From an uncultured Lachnospiraceae bacterium (GTDB taxonomy: Bacteria > Bacillota > Clostridia > Lachnospirales > Lachnospiraceae): a DNA stretch of 37,695 nt. The stretch covers positions 1-37,695 of the forward strand of contig CAMJGH010000019.1 of NCBI GenBank assembly GCA_946405185.1, given 5' to 3'. Both the position numbers and the translations under genes were made by a program. This document shows, in pieces, positions 8,696 through 16,060 of this stretch. The notes under the pieces were generated by a model, which ran no database searches, was not told where the DNA came from, and worked only from the letters and a program-made list of their open reading frames with translations. Numbering within the stretch: position 1 is the stretch's first letter; every line of letters begins with the position of its first letter.

Positions 8696-8723
8696 ATTGT
8701 ACCATCTTTTGCGGAACAGGCAA
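8696..8723 (-). promoter_or_regulatory. possible promoter for the GH36 gene
   Basis: TTGCCT at 8723-8718 and TACAAT at 8701-8696 are 16 bases apart on the minus strand. Transcription would begin near 8689 and pass through the hairpin at 8646-8674. Confidence 0.45.
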
Positions 8724-8753
8724 CGGAAAACGGTCTTACCTAGCAGTTTTTGA

Positions 8754-9932
8754 TCAGATGCGGGCCACGCCCGTCTCCTTGGCTGCCTTCACGACCGCCT
8801 TGGCCACCACTTCGGCCACGCGCTTGTCGAGCGCCACCGGGATGACGTTCTCTTCGTTGAGGTCCTCATCGGAGATCAGGGAGGCCAGCGCGATGGAGGT
8901 GGCCACCTTCATCTCTTCGTTGATGCAGGTAGCGCGGCAGTCCAGCGCACCGCGGAAGATGCCCGGGAAGGCCAGGACGTTGTTGATCTGGTTCGGGAAG
9001 TCCGAACGGCCGGTACCGACGATGCGGGCGCCGGCAGCCTTGGCTTCGTCCGGCATGATCTCCGGCGTCGGGTTGGCCATCGGGAAGACGATGGCATCCT
9101 TGGCCATGGTCTTCACCATGTCGCCGGTCAGCACGCCCGGAGCGGACACGCCGATGAACACATCGGTGCCCTTCACGGCCTCAGCCAGACCGCCCGTGAC
9201 CATGTCGGCGTTGGTGATCTCGGCCATGGCGGCCTGCGCGGAGTTCAGCTTGGGATCGCCCTTGACCAGGGTGCCCTTGGAGTTGCACATGACGATCTTG
9301 GCCGGGTCCGCGCCCAGGTTGATCAGGTGCTTGGCGATGGAGATGCCCGCCGCGCCGGCGCCGCTCATGGAGATGCGGATGTCGCCGATCTTCTTGCCGA
9401 CGATCTTCAGGGAGTTGATCAGAGCGGCGGCCACCACGATGGCGGTGCCGTGCTGGTCATCATGGAAGATCGGGATGTCGCAGATCTGCTTTAAGCGGTC
9501 TTCGATCTCAAAGCAGCGGGGAGCGCCGATGTCCTCGAGGTTGATGCCGCCGAAGGAACCGGAGATCAGGTAGATGGTGCGGACGATCTCGTCCACATCC
9601 TTGCTGCGGATGCAGATGGGGAAGGCATCCACGTCGGCGAAGGTCTTGAACAGCGCACACTTGCCTTCCATGACGGGCATGCCGGCTTCGGGACCGATGT
9701 CGCCGAGGCCCAGCACCGCGGTACCGTCGGTGATGACGGCCACCAGGTTGTGGCGGCGGGTCAGGTCAAAGGATTTGTTGTAGTCCGCGTGGATCTCCAT
9801 GCAGGGCTCCGCCACGCCGGGGGTGTAGGCCAGGGACAGGTCGTCCTTGGTGTTGATCTCGCAGCGGGTGACGACTTCGATCTTGCCGCCCCACTCATAG
9901 TGCTTCTTCAGTGACTCTTTGCGGTAATCCAT
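8754..9932 (-). CDS. malic enzyme (oxaloacetate-decarboxylating malate dehydrogenase)
   Basis: The 392-residue protein is the short bacterial form of malic enzyme. It converts malate to pyruvate and CO2 while reducing NAD or NADP. The catalytic Tyr36 is in YTPGVAEP and Lys91 in MEGKCALFK. SFGGINLEDIGAPRCFEIE and FHDDQHGTAIV are the metal and substrate signatures, and the Rossmann motif SGAGAAG lies near residue 195. There is no phosphotransacetylase-like C-terminal extension. Cofactor preference is not evident. It starts 23 bases after the Ldh2-type dehydrogenase gene and is very likely the second gene of that operon, which ties both enzymes to malate. Confidence 0.95.
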   Translation of the reverse strand: MDYRKESLKKHYEWGGKIEVVTRCEINTKDDLSLAYTPGVAEPCMEIHADYNKSFDLTRRHNLVAVITDGTAVLGLGDIGPEAGMPVMEGKCALFKTFADVDAFPICIRSKDVDEIVRTIYLISGSFGGINLEDIGAPRCFEIEDRLKQICDIPIFHDDQHGTAIVVAAALINSLKIVGKKIGDIRISMSGAGAAGISIAKHLINLGADPAKIVMCNSKGTLVKGDPKLNSAQAAMAEITNADMVTGGLAEAVKGTDVFIGVSAPGVLTGDMVKTMAKDAIVFPMANPTPEIMPDEAKAAGARIVGTGRSDFPNQINNVLAFPGIFRGALDCRATCINEEMKVATSIALASLISDEDLNEENVIPVALDKRVAEVVAKAVVKAAKETGVARI

Positions 9933-9955
9933 GTTCTTCTCCTTTTTTGTGCGGC

Positions 9956-11068
9956 TCAGTCTTCAAACGGGAAGTGATACTGCGTCAGGCCCAGCTCGTC
10001 GCGGACGGCGATGAGCTCCGCCTGCACGGACTCGTTGATCGGCACACCGTCTTTTCTGGCCAGGCGCACCATGTGCTCCTTCTCGCCGGCGGTGTAGATG
10101 CGCTCCTGGCCGGGCATCTTCCTGCTGGCCCGGACCGCGCGCAGGATGTCGCCCGCCTTCTTGCGGCAGACGTCCTCGCCCATGAAGTGATTGGTGTCGA
10201 TGGCGATGAAGAAGTGACCAAGATGATACGGACGCTTGTTGCCTTCCGGATCCTTGCCGTCCAGATCCTTGCCGTACAGGCCGTCCTGCAGGACCGCCGA
10301 CAGCAGTTCGACCACCATGGCATAGCCATAGCCCTTGTAGCCGCCGAGGGCCTCACCGATACCGCCGAGGGTGGTGAGGGCCGCCGTGCCGCCGCGGATG
10401 GCCTTTAAAGCCACGCCGGCATCGCCTTCCACGGGCTCGCCGTCCAGGCCGATGATGGTGCCCGGATGGACGTCTTCGTGGATGCGCTCGTAGTATTCGA
10501 TCTTGCCGTTCTGCGTGATGGAGGTGGCGCAGTCGATCAGGAAGTCAAAGTCTTCATCGGTGGGGATGCCGATGGTCAGCGGGTTGGTACCGAACATGCC
10601 TTCCACGCCGAAGGTGGGAGCCACGGACGGGCGGGCGTTGGTGCCCGTGATGCCGATGCAGCCTTCCTTGCAGCTCATCCACGGATAGTAGCCGGCGATG
10701 CCGTAGTGGCAGGAATTGCGCACCACGACCATGCCCATGCCGTACTGTTTGGCCTTTTCGATGGCCATCCGCATGGACTTGTAGCCGATGACCTGGCCCA
10801 TGCCGTCATGGCCGTCCACGACCGCCGTGGTGGGCGTCTCTTTGATGATCTCAAAGTTGGTCACCGGGTTCTGGATGCCGGCTTTGATGCGGTCCAGATA
10901 GATGGGTTTGAAGCGGTTGACACCGTGCGACTCGATGCCTCTCTTGTCGCTCTCCAGCAGGACATCCGCGCAGATCTCGGCATCCTCACGCGGAATGCCG
11001 TACCCGACGAACGCGTCGATCACGAAGTTGGTGATCGTAGTCCAGTCAACGATGTTGGTCTTGGCCAT
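9956..11068 (-). CDS. malate/L-lactate dehydrogenase family oxidoreductase (Ldh2/YlbC type)
   Basis: The 370-residue protein belongs to the Ldh_2 family of NAD(P)-dependent dehydrogenases for malate, sulfolactate, ureidoglycolate and related 2-hydroxyacids. This family is unrelated to the classical Rossmann malate dehydrogenases. RGIESHGV holds Ser47 and His48. NSCHYGIAG holds His121, a conserved active-site residue, and GTNPLTIGIP is the cofactor-side signature. The ATG at 11068 is chosen over a longer frame because AGGAGGG lies directly before it and the family N-terminus begins there. The adjacent malic enzyme favours malate as substrate, by inference. It has a promoter with GTATAC repeats and a leader hairpin upstream. 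Confidence 0.9.
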   Translation of the reverse strand: MAKTNIVDWTTITNFVIDAFVGYGIPREDAEICADVLLESDKRGIESHGVNRFKPIYLDRIKAGIQNPVTNFEIIKETPTTAVVDGHDGMGQVIGYKSMRMAIEKAKQYGMGMVVVRNSCHYGIAGYYPWMSCKEGCIGITGTNARPSVAPTFGVEGMFGTNPLTIGIPTDEDFDFLIDCATSITQNGKIEYYERIHEDVHPGTIIGLDGEPVEGDAGVALKAIRGGTAALTTLGGIGEALGGYKGYGYAMVVELLSAVLQDGLYGKDLDGKDPEGNKRPYHLGHFFIAIDTNHFMGEDVCRKKAGDILRAVRASRKMPGQERIYTAGEKEHMVRLARKDGVPINESVQAELIAVRDELGLTQYHFPFED

Positions 11069-11095
11069 AGTTCCCTCCTGTTTGTTAAGCCGCCT

Positions 11096-11140
11096 AAAAA
11101 AAGAAAACGAACACAGGTCCTTTCGGGACCCGTGTCCGTT
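11096..11140 (-). terminator. terminator hairpin in the leader of the malate operon
   Basis: Two 15-base arms (11106-11120 and 11126-11140) enclose a 5-base loop. On the plus strand there are two A-C mismatches, but on the minus strand both become G-U pairs, so the structure belongs to minus-strand RNA. It is followed by TTCTTTTTTT. It lies 28 bases before the dehydrogenase start and downstream of its promoter. It may be an attenuator, or a terminator for the ABC genes upstream, or both. Confidence 0.85.
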
Positions 11141-11170
11141 CAATCTTTGCGATGGCAATCGGCTTTGCTT

Positions 11171-11191
11171 GTATACATGTATACAGTATAC
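11171..11191. promoter_or_regulatory. GTATAC palindrome, candidate GntR-type operator
   Basis: A perfect 14-base palindrome, GTATACATGTATAC, covers 11171-11184. A third GTATAC at 11186-11191 overlaps the -10 box. The half-site agrees with the GT-N-TA-N-AC operator form known for HutC-type GntR regulators. Bound protein would block the promoter start region. No GntR gene is in the window. Confidence 0.6.
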
Positions 11192-11214
11192 GCCACTCAC
11201 CCCGTTCCATGCAA
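11185..11214 (-). promoter_or_regulatory. promoter for the malate dehydrogenase-malic enzyme operon
   Basis: TTGCAT at 11214-11209 and TATACT at 11190-11185 are 18 bases apart on the minus strand. The predicted start near 11178 gives a leader of about 110 bases that contains both the palindrome and the terminator hairpin. Confidence 0.6.
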
Positions 11215-11242
11215 GGGGATTTTCCGCCCGATACGCCCTTCC

Positions 11243-12022
11243 TCACAGAGACACTTTGTATTCAAGAAGCCACACGGTCCCGAAGACGCAGGCGGCCATC
11301 ACCGCGAGGTTGAAGGCCGCGGACGGCAGCAGCGCCACCAGCAGTTCACCAACCTCGTTCACGCGGGGCGTGATGCCCGGAATCACCCCTTCGATCAGGC
11401 GGATCACGATGAGCAGCCCCAGAAAGATCAGGAAGCTGATGATACCGCGGTACTTGGCGCTCTGCAGAAACGTGGCTGAGAGCGTGACCGCAAAGTACGC
11501 CAGCATGACCACCGAGAAGAACGAGATCAGGAAGTTCAGCACGTACCCCACGATCTGAATGAGATACCGGGCCGGATCGATGCGGAACATCTCGAACACA
11601 TCCTTCACCATGTCCAGCGTGCTTTCGATGGAGCCGAACTTGGCCGCCATGGCGGTCCAGTCTCCCACCGCGCAGCCGATCAAAAGCAGCGCCAGAACGC
11701 CGCCGAAGATCAGCGTGTACAGCAGTTTGGCGCCGATGATGGCAAGCGGCGTGCGGGGTGTCATGAACAGCATGAAGCCGGTCTTGGTGTTGATCTCACC
11801 GGAGTAGTTGCGCACCGACAGGATGAACACCATAAAGAAGCATACCATCGAGTAAAAAACCAGCAGCAGGGCGCTCATGAAGACGCCCAGAATAGCGGAA
11901 TTGCTTTCTTTGGCGGTGAAAAGCGACACCAGGAAGAAGACTTCCAGGAGCGCCAGCCCCACCAGGATCACCAGCGCCGAAGCGCGGTTCTTGCGGATCT
12001 CGTATTTTAACAGTTTGCCCAT
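11243..12022 (-). CDS. ABC transporter permease (ABC-2 like)
   Basis: The 259-residue protein has about six hydrophobic helices: near residues 15-38, 43-68, 100-125, 160-185, 195-212 and 235-255. The loop after the second pair (RNYSGEINTKTGFMLFMTP) resembles ABC-2 type permeases of the kind paired with YtrB- or BcrA-like ATPases. It lies 10 bases after the ATPase gene and a strong GAGGAGGGG site precedes the ATG, so the two form one transporter. The substrate is unknown; relatives handle antibiotics, lipids or peptides. No clear terminator was seen directly after the stop; the nearest is the hairpin at 11096-11140. Confidence 0.82.
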   Translation of the reverse strand: MGKLLKYEIRKNRASALVILVGLALLEVFFLVSLFTAKESNSAILGVFMSALLLVFYSMVCFFMVFILSVRNYSGEINTKTGFMLFMTPRTPLAIIGAKLLYTLIFGGVLALLLIGCAVGDWTAMAAKFGSIESTLDMVKDVFEMFRIDPARYLIQIVGYVLNFLISFFSVVMLAYFAVTLSATFLQSAKYRGIISFLIFLGLLIVIRLIEGVIPGITPRVNEVGELLVALLPSAAFNLAVMAACVFGTVWLLEYKVSL

Positions 12023-12032
12023 CTTCCCCTCC

Positions 12033-12719
12033 TCAGCCGTAAATGTAGCGGTACATGTCCGTCAGGTTCATGCCGCGCTCCTGGCGGAGCTGCATGGCGT
12101 TCCCCTGCAGGAGGACGTCGCCTTCCTTCATGAAGACGGCGTAGTCGATGACGCGCTCCAGCTCATCCACCAGGTGGCTGGACAGCAGGAAACTCTTGGT
12201 GTCCGCCATGTGCCGGCGGATGTGGTCGATGATCTGGTCCCGGGCGATGATGTCGATGCCGTTGAGCGGCTCATCCAGCATCACGAAATCCGCGTCGCGC
12301 GCCAGCGTCAGCGCGATCTTCTGCTTGGCCACCATACCGGAGGACATCTTCGAAAGGCGCTGGTTCATGTCCAGGTTCATCTCGCCCATCATGGTCTTGT
12401 AGGCGTTCACGGAGAAATCATCAAAGAAGTCTTCGTAGTACCGGCCGGCGTCTTCCGCCGTCATGTAGCCGTAGAAAAAGGCCTCGGTGGGCATGTAGGC
12501 GATGCGGCGCTTGGTCTCCTTGCCGACCGGGATGCCCTCAAAGGTGATGGTCCCCTCGTCCGGCCGGGTGAGCCCGGTGATCATCTTCATCAGGGTGGAC
12601 TTGCCGCTGCCGTTCGGCCCCAGCAGAGCCACCGTGTGGCCGGGTTCGATAGTCAGCGACAGGTGGTTGACGGCCGGCTTGCCGCCGTACCGCTTGGTCA
12701 CATTGTCACAGATCAGCAT
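12033..12719 (-). CDS. ABC transporter ATP-binding protein
   Basis: The 228-residue ATPase has Walker A GPNGSGKST at 34-42, a variant signature (MSSGMVAKQ) in place of LSGGQ, Walker B DFVMLDEPLNGID and the switch histidine in SSHLVDE. The missing Q-loop glutamine (YMPTEAFF) and the SSGM signature are common in ATPases paired with ABC-2 permeases. The start at 12719 is chosen over an ATG at 12755 because AAAGGAG lies directly upstream and the domain starts there. A small hairpin sits just before that site. It works with the permease gene that follows. Confidence 0.92.
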   Translation of the reverse strand: MLICDNVTKRYGGKPAVNHLSLTIEPGHTVALLGPNGSGKSTLMKMITGLTRPDEGTITFEGIPVGKETKRRIAYMPTEAFFYGYMTAEDAGRYYEDFFDDFSVNAYKTMMGEMNLDMNQRLSKMSSGMVAKQKIALTLARDADFVMLDEPLNGIDIIARDQIIDHIRRHMADTKSFLLSSHLVDELERVIDYAVFMKEGDVLLQGNAMQLRQERGMNLTDMYRYIYG

Positions 12720-12731
12720 GCTGTCTCCTTT

Positions 12732-12750
12732 CGGCAGCGGAAGGCTGCCG
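12732..12750 (-). other. small hairpin next to the ABC ATPase ribosome binding site
   Basis: Arms at 12732-12738 and 12744-12750 form a perfect 7-base stem with a 5-base loop in the 52-base gap between barstar and the ATPase gene. On the minus strand it is followed by AAAGGAG, not a T tract, so it is not a usual terminator. It might protect or mark an mRNA end. Confidence 0.45.
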
Positions 12751-12771
12751 GGCATATAGTGTTTTCCGGCG

Positions 12772-13050
12772 TTACGCCTTCATCACCAGGTTCAGATTGG
12801 GACGGTCCGCCTCGGCGTCCAGAAAGACGTGCACGAAGCGCTCAAAGCCGTCACCGAGTTCTTCGTACAGCGCCGGCGCATGAAGGATGTAGAGCCAGGT
12901 GTCTTCGGAAATATCCGTCAGGCAGTCAAAGAGTGCATCCAGATTGCACCCGTACCAGTCCGGGAACCCGAACGCCTCCTGCAGTGCCTTGTGAAACTGA
13001 TACATGTTGCGGATCCCGGATCCGTCTACCAATATGCGGTTCACCGTCAT
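12772..13050 (-). CDS. barstar-like ribonuclease inhibitor
   Basis: The 92-residue protein aligns with barstar, the cytoplasmic inhibitor of barnase. The core segment PDWYGCNLDALFDCLTD matches barstar's PEYYGENLDALWDCLTG. It keeps Asp38 and Asp42, equivalent to barstar Asp35 and Asp39, which insert into the barnase active site. Barstar Tyr29 is replaced by Trp32. The gene overlaps the ribonuclease gene by four bases (ATGA), so translation is coupled, and GGGAGGA lies inside the end of the ribonuclease gene. It has no export signal. It would keep premature ribonuclease inactive inside the cell. It is about the usual length for the family. Confidence 0.93.
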   Translation of the reverse strand: MTVNRILVDGSGIRNMYQFHKALQEAFGFPDWYGCNLDALFDCLTDISEDTWLYILHAPALYEELGDGFERFVHVFLDAEADRPNLNLVMKA

Positions 13051-13697
13051 TCCTCCCCGTATAAAAGCGTAAATGTATTGTAATGGTCAGCGGTGTAGTA
13101 GATGAGCCCGTCGTTCGAGAACAGGATGCGCTCCGCCCCGCGAAAGCCCCCTTCGTAGTTGACGTCGCACTCATACCAGCGGCGGCCGTTCTTCTCCGGC
13201 AGGCGCTTCTCGTAGTTGCCGAACTTGTTGCCGCCGATGGCCGCGCCCGGCGCCACATCCCAGAGGTTGCCCTTGCTGGCGCTCCACCCCAGGTTTTCCG
13301 CTTCGTTCTTGGTCAGGTAGTTGGACGGCAGGTGCCCGTACAGGTGGATGTAGAGCGCCACCTCCTCCAGGCTCAGATACTCACCGTCTTCCTTAACGGT
13401 AAGACCGGCTTCCGTCTCTTCCTCCGTGGTGGTCTCTTCGGGGGTGGTCACAGGAGCGGTTGAGGCTTCTGTTTCCTCTTCCGTTGAGGGAGCCTGTTCT
13501 TCACTTTCCAAAGCCGGGAGGCTTTCGGTCTGTGAGGCCTCTTCGGTCCGGGAAGCCGTAACGGCTTCCGTATCGGAGACCTCCGTAAAGGCCTGCGTGG
13601 CCGGTGTCTGTGCGGGGGTGACGCCCGGCGCGCAGCCGGCCGCCAGCAGCAGAAGGCCCGCCAGCAGCAGGGCCGTTATCTTCCGGATACTTTTCAC
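13047..13697 (-). CDS. exported barnase-like ribonuclease with lipoprotein-type signal
   Basis: The 216-residue protein ends in a barnase domain (about 106-216) of the microbial ribonuclease N1/T1 family, which cuts single-stranded RNA. Lys130, Glu176, Arg186, Arg190 and His205 match barnase Lys27, Glu73, Arg83, Arg87 and His102, so it should be active. Barnase Arg59 is replaced by Tyr162. Residues 1-21 form a signal peptide ending in the lipobox LAAGC, with Cys22 the expected lipidation site. Residues 23-100 are a linker rich in Thr, Ser, Glu and Pro. The GTG at 13697 is preferred because GAAAGGAG lies seven bases upstream; the ATG at 13724 has its nearest purine-rich run too close. The gene is coupled to barstar. 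It may act at the cell surface on RNA or on neighbouring cells. Confidence 0.93.
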   Translation of the reverse strand: MKSIRKITALLLAGLLLLAAGCAPGVTPAQTPATQAFTEVSDTEAVTASRTEEASQTESLPALESEEQAPSTEEETEASTAPVTTPEETTTEEETEAGLTVKEDGEYLSLEEVALYIHLYGHLPSNYLTKNEAENLGWSASKGNLWDVAPGAAIGGNKFGNYEKRLPEKNGRRWYECDVNYEGGFRGAERILFSNDGLIYYTADHYNTFTLLYGEE

Positions 13698-13746
13698 TGA
13701 TCTTCTCCTTTCTGACTGCCGCATTTCCTTTCATGCGGACCGACTC

Positions 13747-13775
13747 ATCTTACCATCCCCTGGGGTATCGGGCAA
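13747..13775 (-). promoter_or_regulatory. possible promoter for the barnase-barstar genes
   Basis: TTGCCC at 13775-13770 and TAAGAT at 13752-13747 are 17 bases apart on the minus strand, each 4 of 6 to consensus. The start codon is about 50 bases downstream. Confidence 0.42.
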
Positions 13776-13786
13776 TATCTTTTTGC

Positions 13787-13815
13787 TTTCCTTTTTCTGC
13801 ATAATGATTTATAAT
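13787..13815 (+). promoter_or_regulatory. possible promoter for the HTH-trkA-trkH genes
   Basis: A perfect TATAAT at 13810-13815 lies 17 bases after TTTCCT at 13787-13792, which is a weak -35 box. Transcription would start near 13822, about 47 bases before the HTH gene. Confidence 0.42.
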
Positions 13816-13868
13816 AGGATGTCGATGTGCGGGCAGGAAACCAAAAGCGCATTGCAGAAGGAGCTTCT

Positions 13869-14621
13869 ATGGAACTGACTTTCGGCGAACAGATCATGAT
13901 CCTCTTAAAAAGAAAAAAGATGAGCGTCCAGGATCTGGCGGAGCGCGTCTCGGCGCTGGGCCGTGAGACCATCTCCGGCAAGGACCTCGCCCACCTGCTG
14001 TCGGTGGACAACTTTTCCGAGAAAGAGATGCAGCGCATTGCCCAGGCACTGGGGTGCCGGCTGCGCATCGATCTGCTCACGGGGACGGAAGCCCCGGCGG
14101 AGCCCACCGTGCGCACCGAGGAGGCCCAGGCCCCTGCCCCCGACAATGCCGAAACGGACTTCCCGCCGCTCTTCGGCGACAACGCCGACCTGACGCTCAA
14201 CGACCCGCCGGCCACGCCCATCCCGGAGCGTGATCCGGATCCGTACTACATTGAAATGAGCGAGCCGGACCGCGAGCAGCTCTCCCGCCAGGTCTCGCAG
14301 ATGCTCTCGATGGCCGGAAACGCAGACCGCAAGAAGCGCCCGCCGCGCGCCGTCGAGCCGGCGGCGCCCGCCGCTCCGGCGGATGTCCCCGCCGCCTCCG
14401 AGGCTGGCTTAAGCCTCCCGGAAGGCAGCCTCAACCCGCTGACCGGCGAGGAGTATCTGACCAACTCGGTCCGGCGCCTGCCCGACAAGCCCGGCATGGT
14501 GGAGGTCTATGACCGCACCGAACACACCTGGACCGAGACCAGCGAAGAAGAATTCCGCCGCTTCCAGTATCAGAAGCGCGCCATGCTGGGGGACGACTAC
14601 GATCCCCCCATCTGGCTGTAA
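13869..14621 (+). CDS. helix-turn-helix protein with long Pro/Ala-rich region
   Basis: This 250-residue protein is not a named family to me. Residues 5-68 look like a lambda-repressor-like (XRE) helix-turn-helix: KKMSVQDLAERV, a spacer, then KEMQRIAQALGCRL. Residues 75-180 are rich in Pro, Ala and Glu and are probably disordered. The last 70 residues carry aromatic and charged positions (GMVEVYDRTEHTWTE, YDPPIWL) that may form a short folded motif. The ATG at 13869 is chosen because AAGGAG lies directly upstream; the earlier ATG at 13827 has none. It precedes trkA by 45 bases, so it could be co-transcribed with and regulate potassium uptake, which is inference only. Confidence 0.75.
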   Translation: MELTFGEQIMILLKRKKMSVQDLAERVSALGRETISGKDLAHLLSVDNFSEKEMQRIAQALGCRLRIDLLTGTEAPAEPTVRTEEAQAPAPDNAETDFPPLFGDNADLTLNDPPATPIPERDPDPYYIEMSEPDREQLSRQVSQMLSMAGNADRKKRPPRAVEPAAPAAPADVPAASEAGLSLPEGSLNPLTGEEYLTNSVRRLPDKPGMVEVYDRTEHTWTETSEEEFRRFQYQKRAMLGDDYDPPIWL

Positions 14622-14666
14622 AGCCGGAAATATATTTCCCCGTAAACATATGATCGGAGGGCAGTT

Positions 14667-16028
14667 ATGAAGATCATCATTGTCGGCTGCGGCAAAGTCG
14701 GCCGGGCGCTGGCGGATCTGCTGAGCGCCGAGCAGCACGATATCACCCTGGTGGACACCAACGCGTCCAAGCTGCGCCGCATCACGGAAGACATCGACGT
14801 GATGGGCATCGTCGGCAACGGCGCGGACATCGATACCCTGACAGAGGCGGACGCGCAGAACGCGGACATCCTCATCGCCATGACCGGGTCGGACGAGACC
14901 AACCTCCTCGTCTGCCTGATGGCCGGCAAAGTCGGCCACTGCCAGACCATCGCCCGCGTGCGCAATCCCATGTACTCGCGGGAGATCGATTTCATCAAGG
15001 CCCAGCTGGGCATTTCCATGGTCATCAACCCGGAGTACGCGGCCGCTCAGGAAGCCGCCCGCGTGCTGCGCTTCCCCGCCGCCGAGAAGATCGACACCTT
15101 CGCCCACGGGAAGATCCAGCTTTTCAAGATCACCATTCGCGAAGGCATGCCGCTGGACGGCCTGGAGATGCGCCACCTCTCTTCCGCCTGCCACTGCGAC
15201 GTGCTGCTGTGCGCCGTTGAGCGCGGAGACACCGTGACCATCCCGGGCGGCTCCTTTGTGCTGCACAAGGGGGATGTCATCTCCGTGGTGGCGTCCGAAC
15301 AGAACATGATCCAGTTCTTTGCCAATCTGGGCCTGCCCACGAAGCCCGTCTCCAACGTGCTGATCGCGGGCGGCGGCCGTCTGGGGTACTATCTCACCCA
15401 GAACCTCCTGGCTTCGAAGATCCCGGTCACCGTGATCGAGGAGCGGCAGGAGCGGTGCGACGAGCTGGCGGAGCTGCTGCCGGGCGCGGTCATCGTCAAC
15501 GGCGATGCCACCGACCGGAAGCTTCTGCACTCCGAAGGGCTGCTGCGCGCCGGCGCATTCGTCACGCTCATGAGCCTCGACGAGGAGAACATCTTCCTCT
15601 CCCTCTACTCGCGCATGGTCTCCAAGGCCAAGAACGTGACCAAGATCAACCACATCACCTACGACGACGTGGTCTACGGCATGGATCTGGACAGCACGCT
15701 GCAGCCCAAGTTCATGACGGCGGATTACATCCTCCAGTACGTGCGTGCCCAGCAGAGCTCCGGGCACAACATCGAGACGCTCTACCGGCTGCTGGACAAC
15801 CGTGTGGAAGCCATCGAGTTCTCCGTGAACGCCCCGTCGGCCGCCACGGACATCCCGCTGGCGGAGCTGTCCACCCGGGACAACCTGCTGATCTGCTGCA
15901 TCATGCGCGACGACCAGGTGATCATCCCCCGCGGCAGCGACCGCATCCAGGTGGGGGATTCCATCGTGGTGGTCACGCTGGCCAAAGGCCTGCAGGATGT
16001 CACGGACATCCTCGCACCGGTCAAATAA
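14667..16028 (+). CDS. trkA: Trk potassium uptake regulatory subunit TrkA
   Basis: The 453-residue protein is a full-length TrkA with two RCK units in tandem. Each has a Rossmann NAD(H)/nucleotide-binding half (GCGKVG at 7-12 and GGGRLG at 235-240) followed by a TrkA-C domain (around 140-220 and 370-453). It forms a ring on the inner face of the TrkH channel and gates it in response to bound nucleotide. A GGAGGG site precedes the ATG. It lies 32 bases before trkH in the same direction, forming the usual pair. Confidence 0.95.
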   Translation: MKIIIVGCGKVGRALADLLSAEQHDITLVDTNASKLRRITEDIDVMGIVGNGADIDTLTEADAQNADILIAMTGSDETNLLVCLMAGKVGHCQTIARVRNPMYSREIDFIKAQLGISMVINPEYAAAQEAARVLRFPAAEKIDTFAHGKIQLFKITIREGMPLDGLEMRHLSSACHCDVLLCAVERGDTVTIPGGSFVLHKGDVISVVASEQNMIQFFANLGLPTKPVSNVLIAGGGRLGYYLTQNLLASKIPVTVIEERQERCDELAELLPGAVIVNGDATDRKLLHSEGLLRAGAFVTLMSLDEENIFLSLYSRMVSKAKNVTKINHITYDDVVYGMDLDSTLQPKFMTADYILQYVRAQQSSGHNIETLYRLLDNRVEAIEFSVNAPSAATDIPLAELSTRDNLLICCIMRDDQVIIPRGSDRIQVGDSIVVVTLAKGLQDVTDILAPVK

Positions 16029-16060
16029 GCGGAAAACGCAGCTGAAGGAAAGCGTACGGT

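Noticed and set aside
6649-9573. A very long open frame on the plus strand, 974 codons
   Set aside because: It lies antisense to the GH36 and malic enzyme genes, both identified by catalytic motifs. Its translation is rich in Arg, His, Ala and Gly with no domain, as expected from the opposite strand of GC-rich coding DNA.
11096-11178. T-box or metabolite riboswitch in the malate operon leader
   Set aside because: No T-box core (GGTGG-ACCGCG) and no known aptamer consensus was found; only a single terminator hairpin is supported.
13698-13724. ATG start at 13724 for the barnase-like gene
   Set aside because: Its purine-rich sequence almost touches the ATG, and nine extra charged residues would precede the signal peptide; the GTG at 13697 has a well-placed GAAAGGAG.
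14409-15767. A 452-codon open frame on the minus strand
   Set aside because: It is antisense to trkA and part of the HTH gene, has low-complexity His/Ala/Gly composition and no ribosome binding site.
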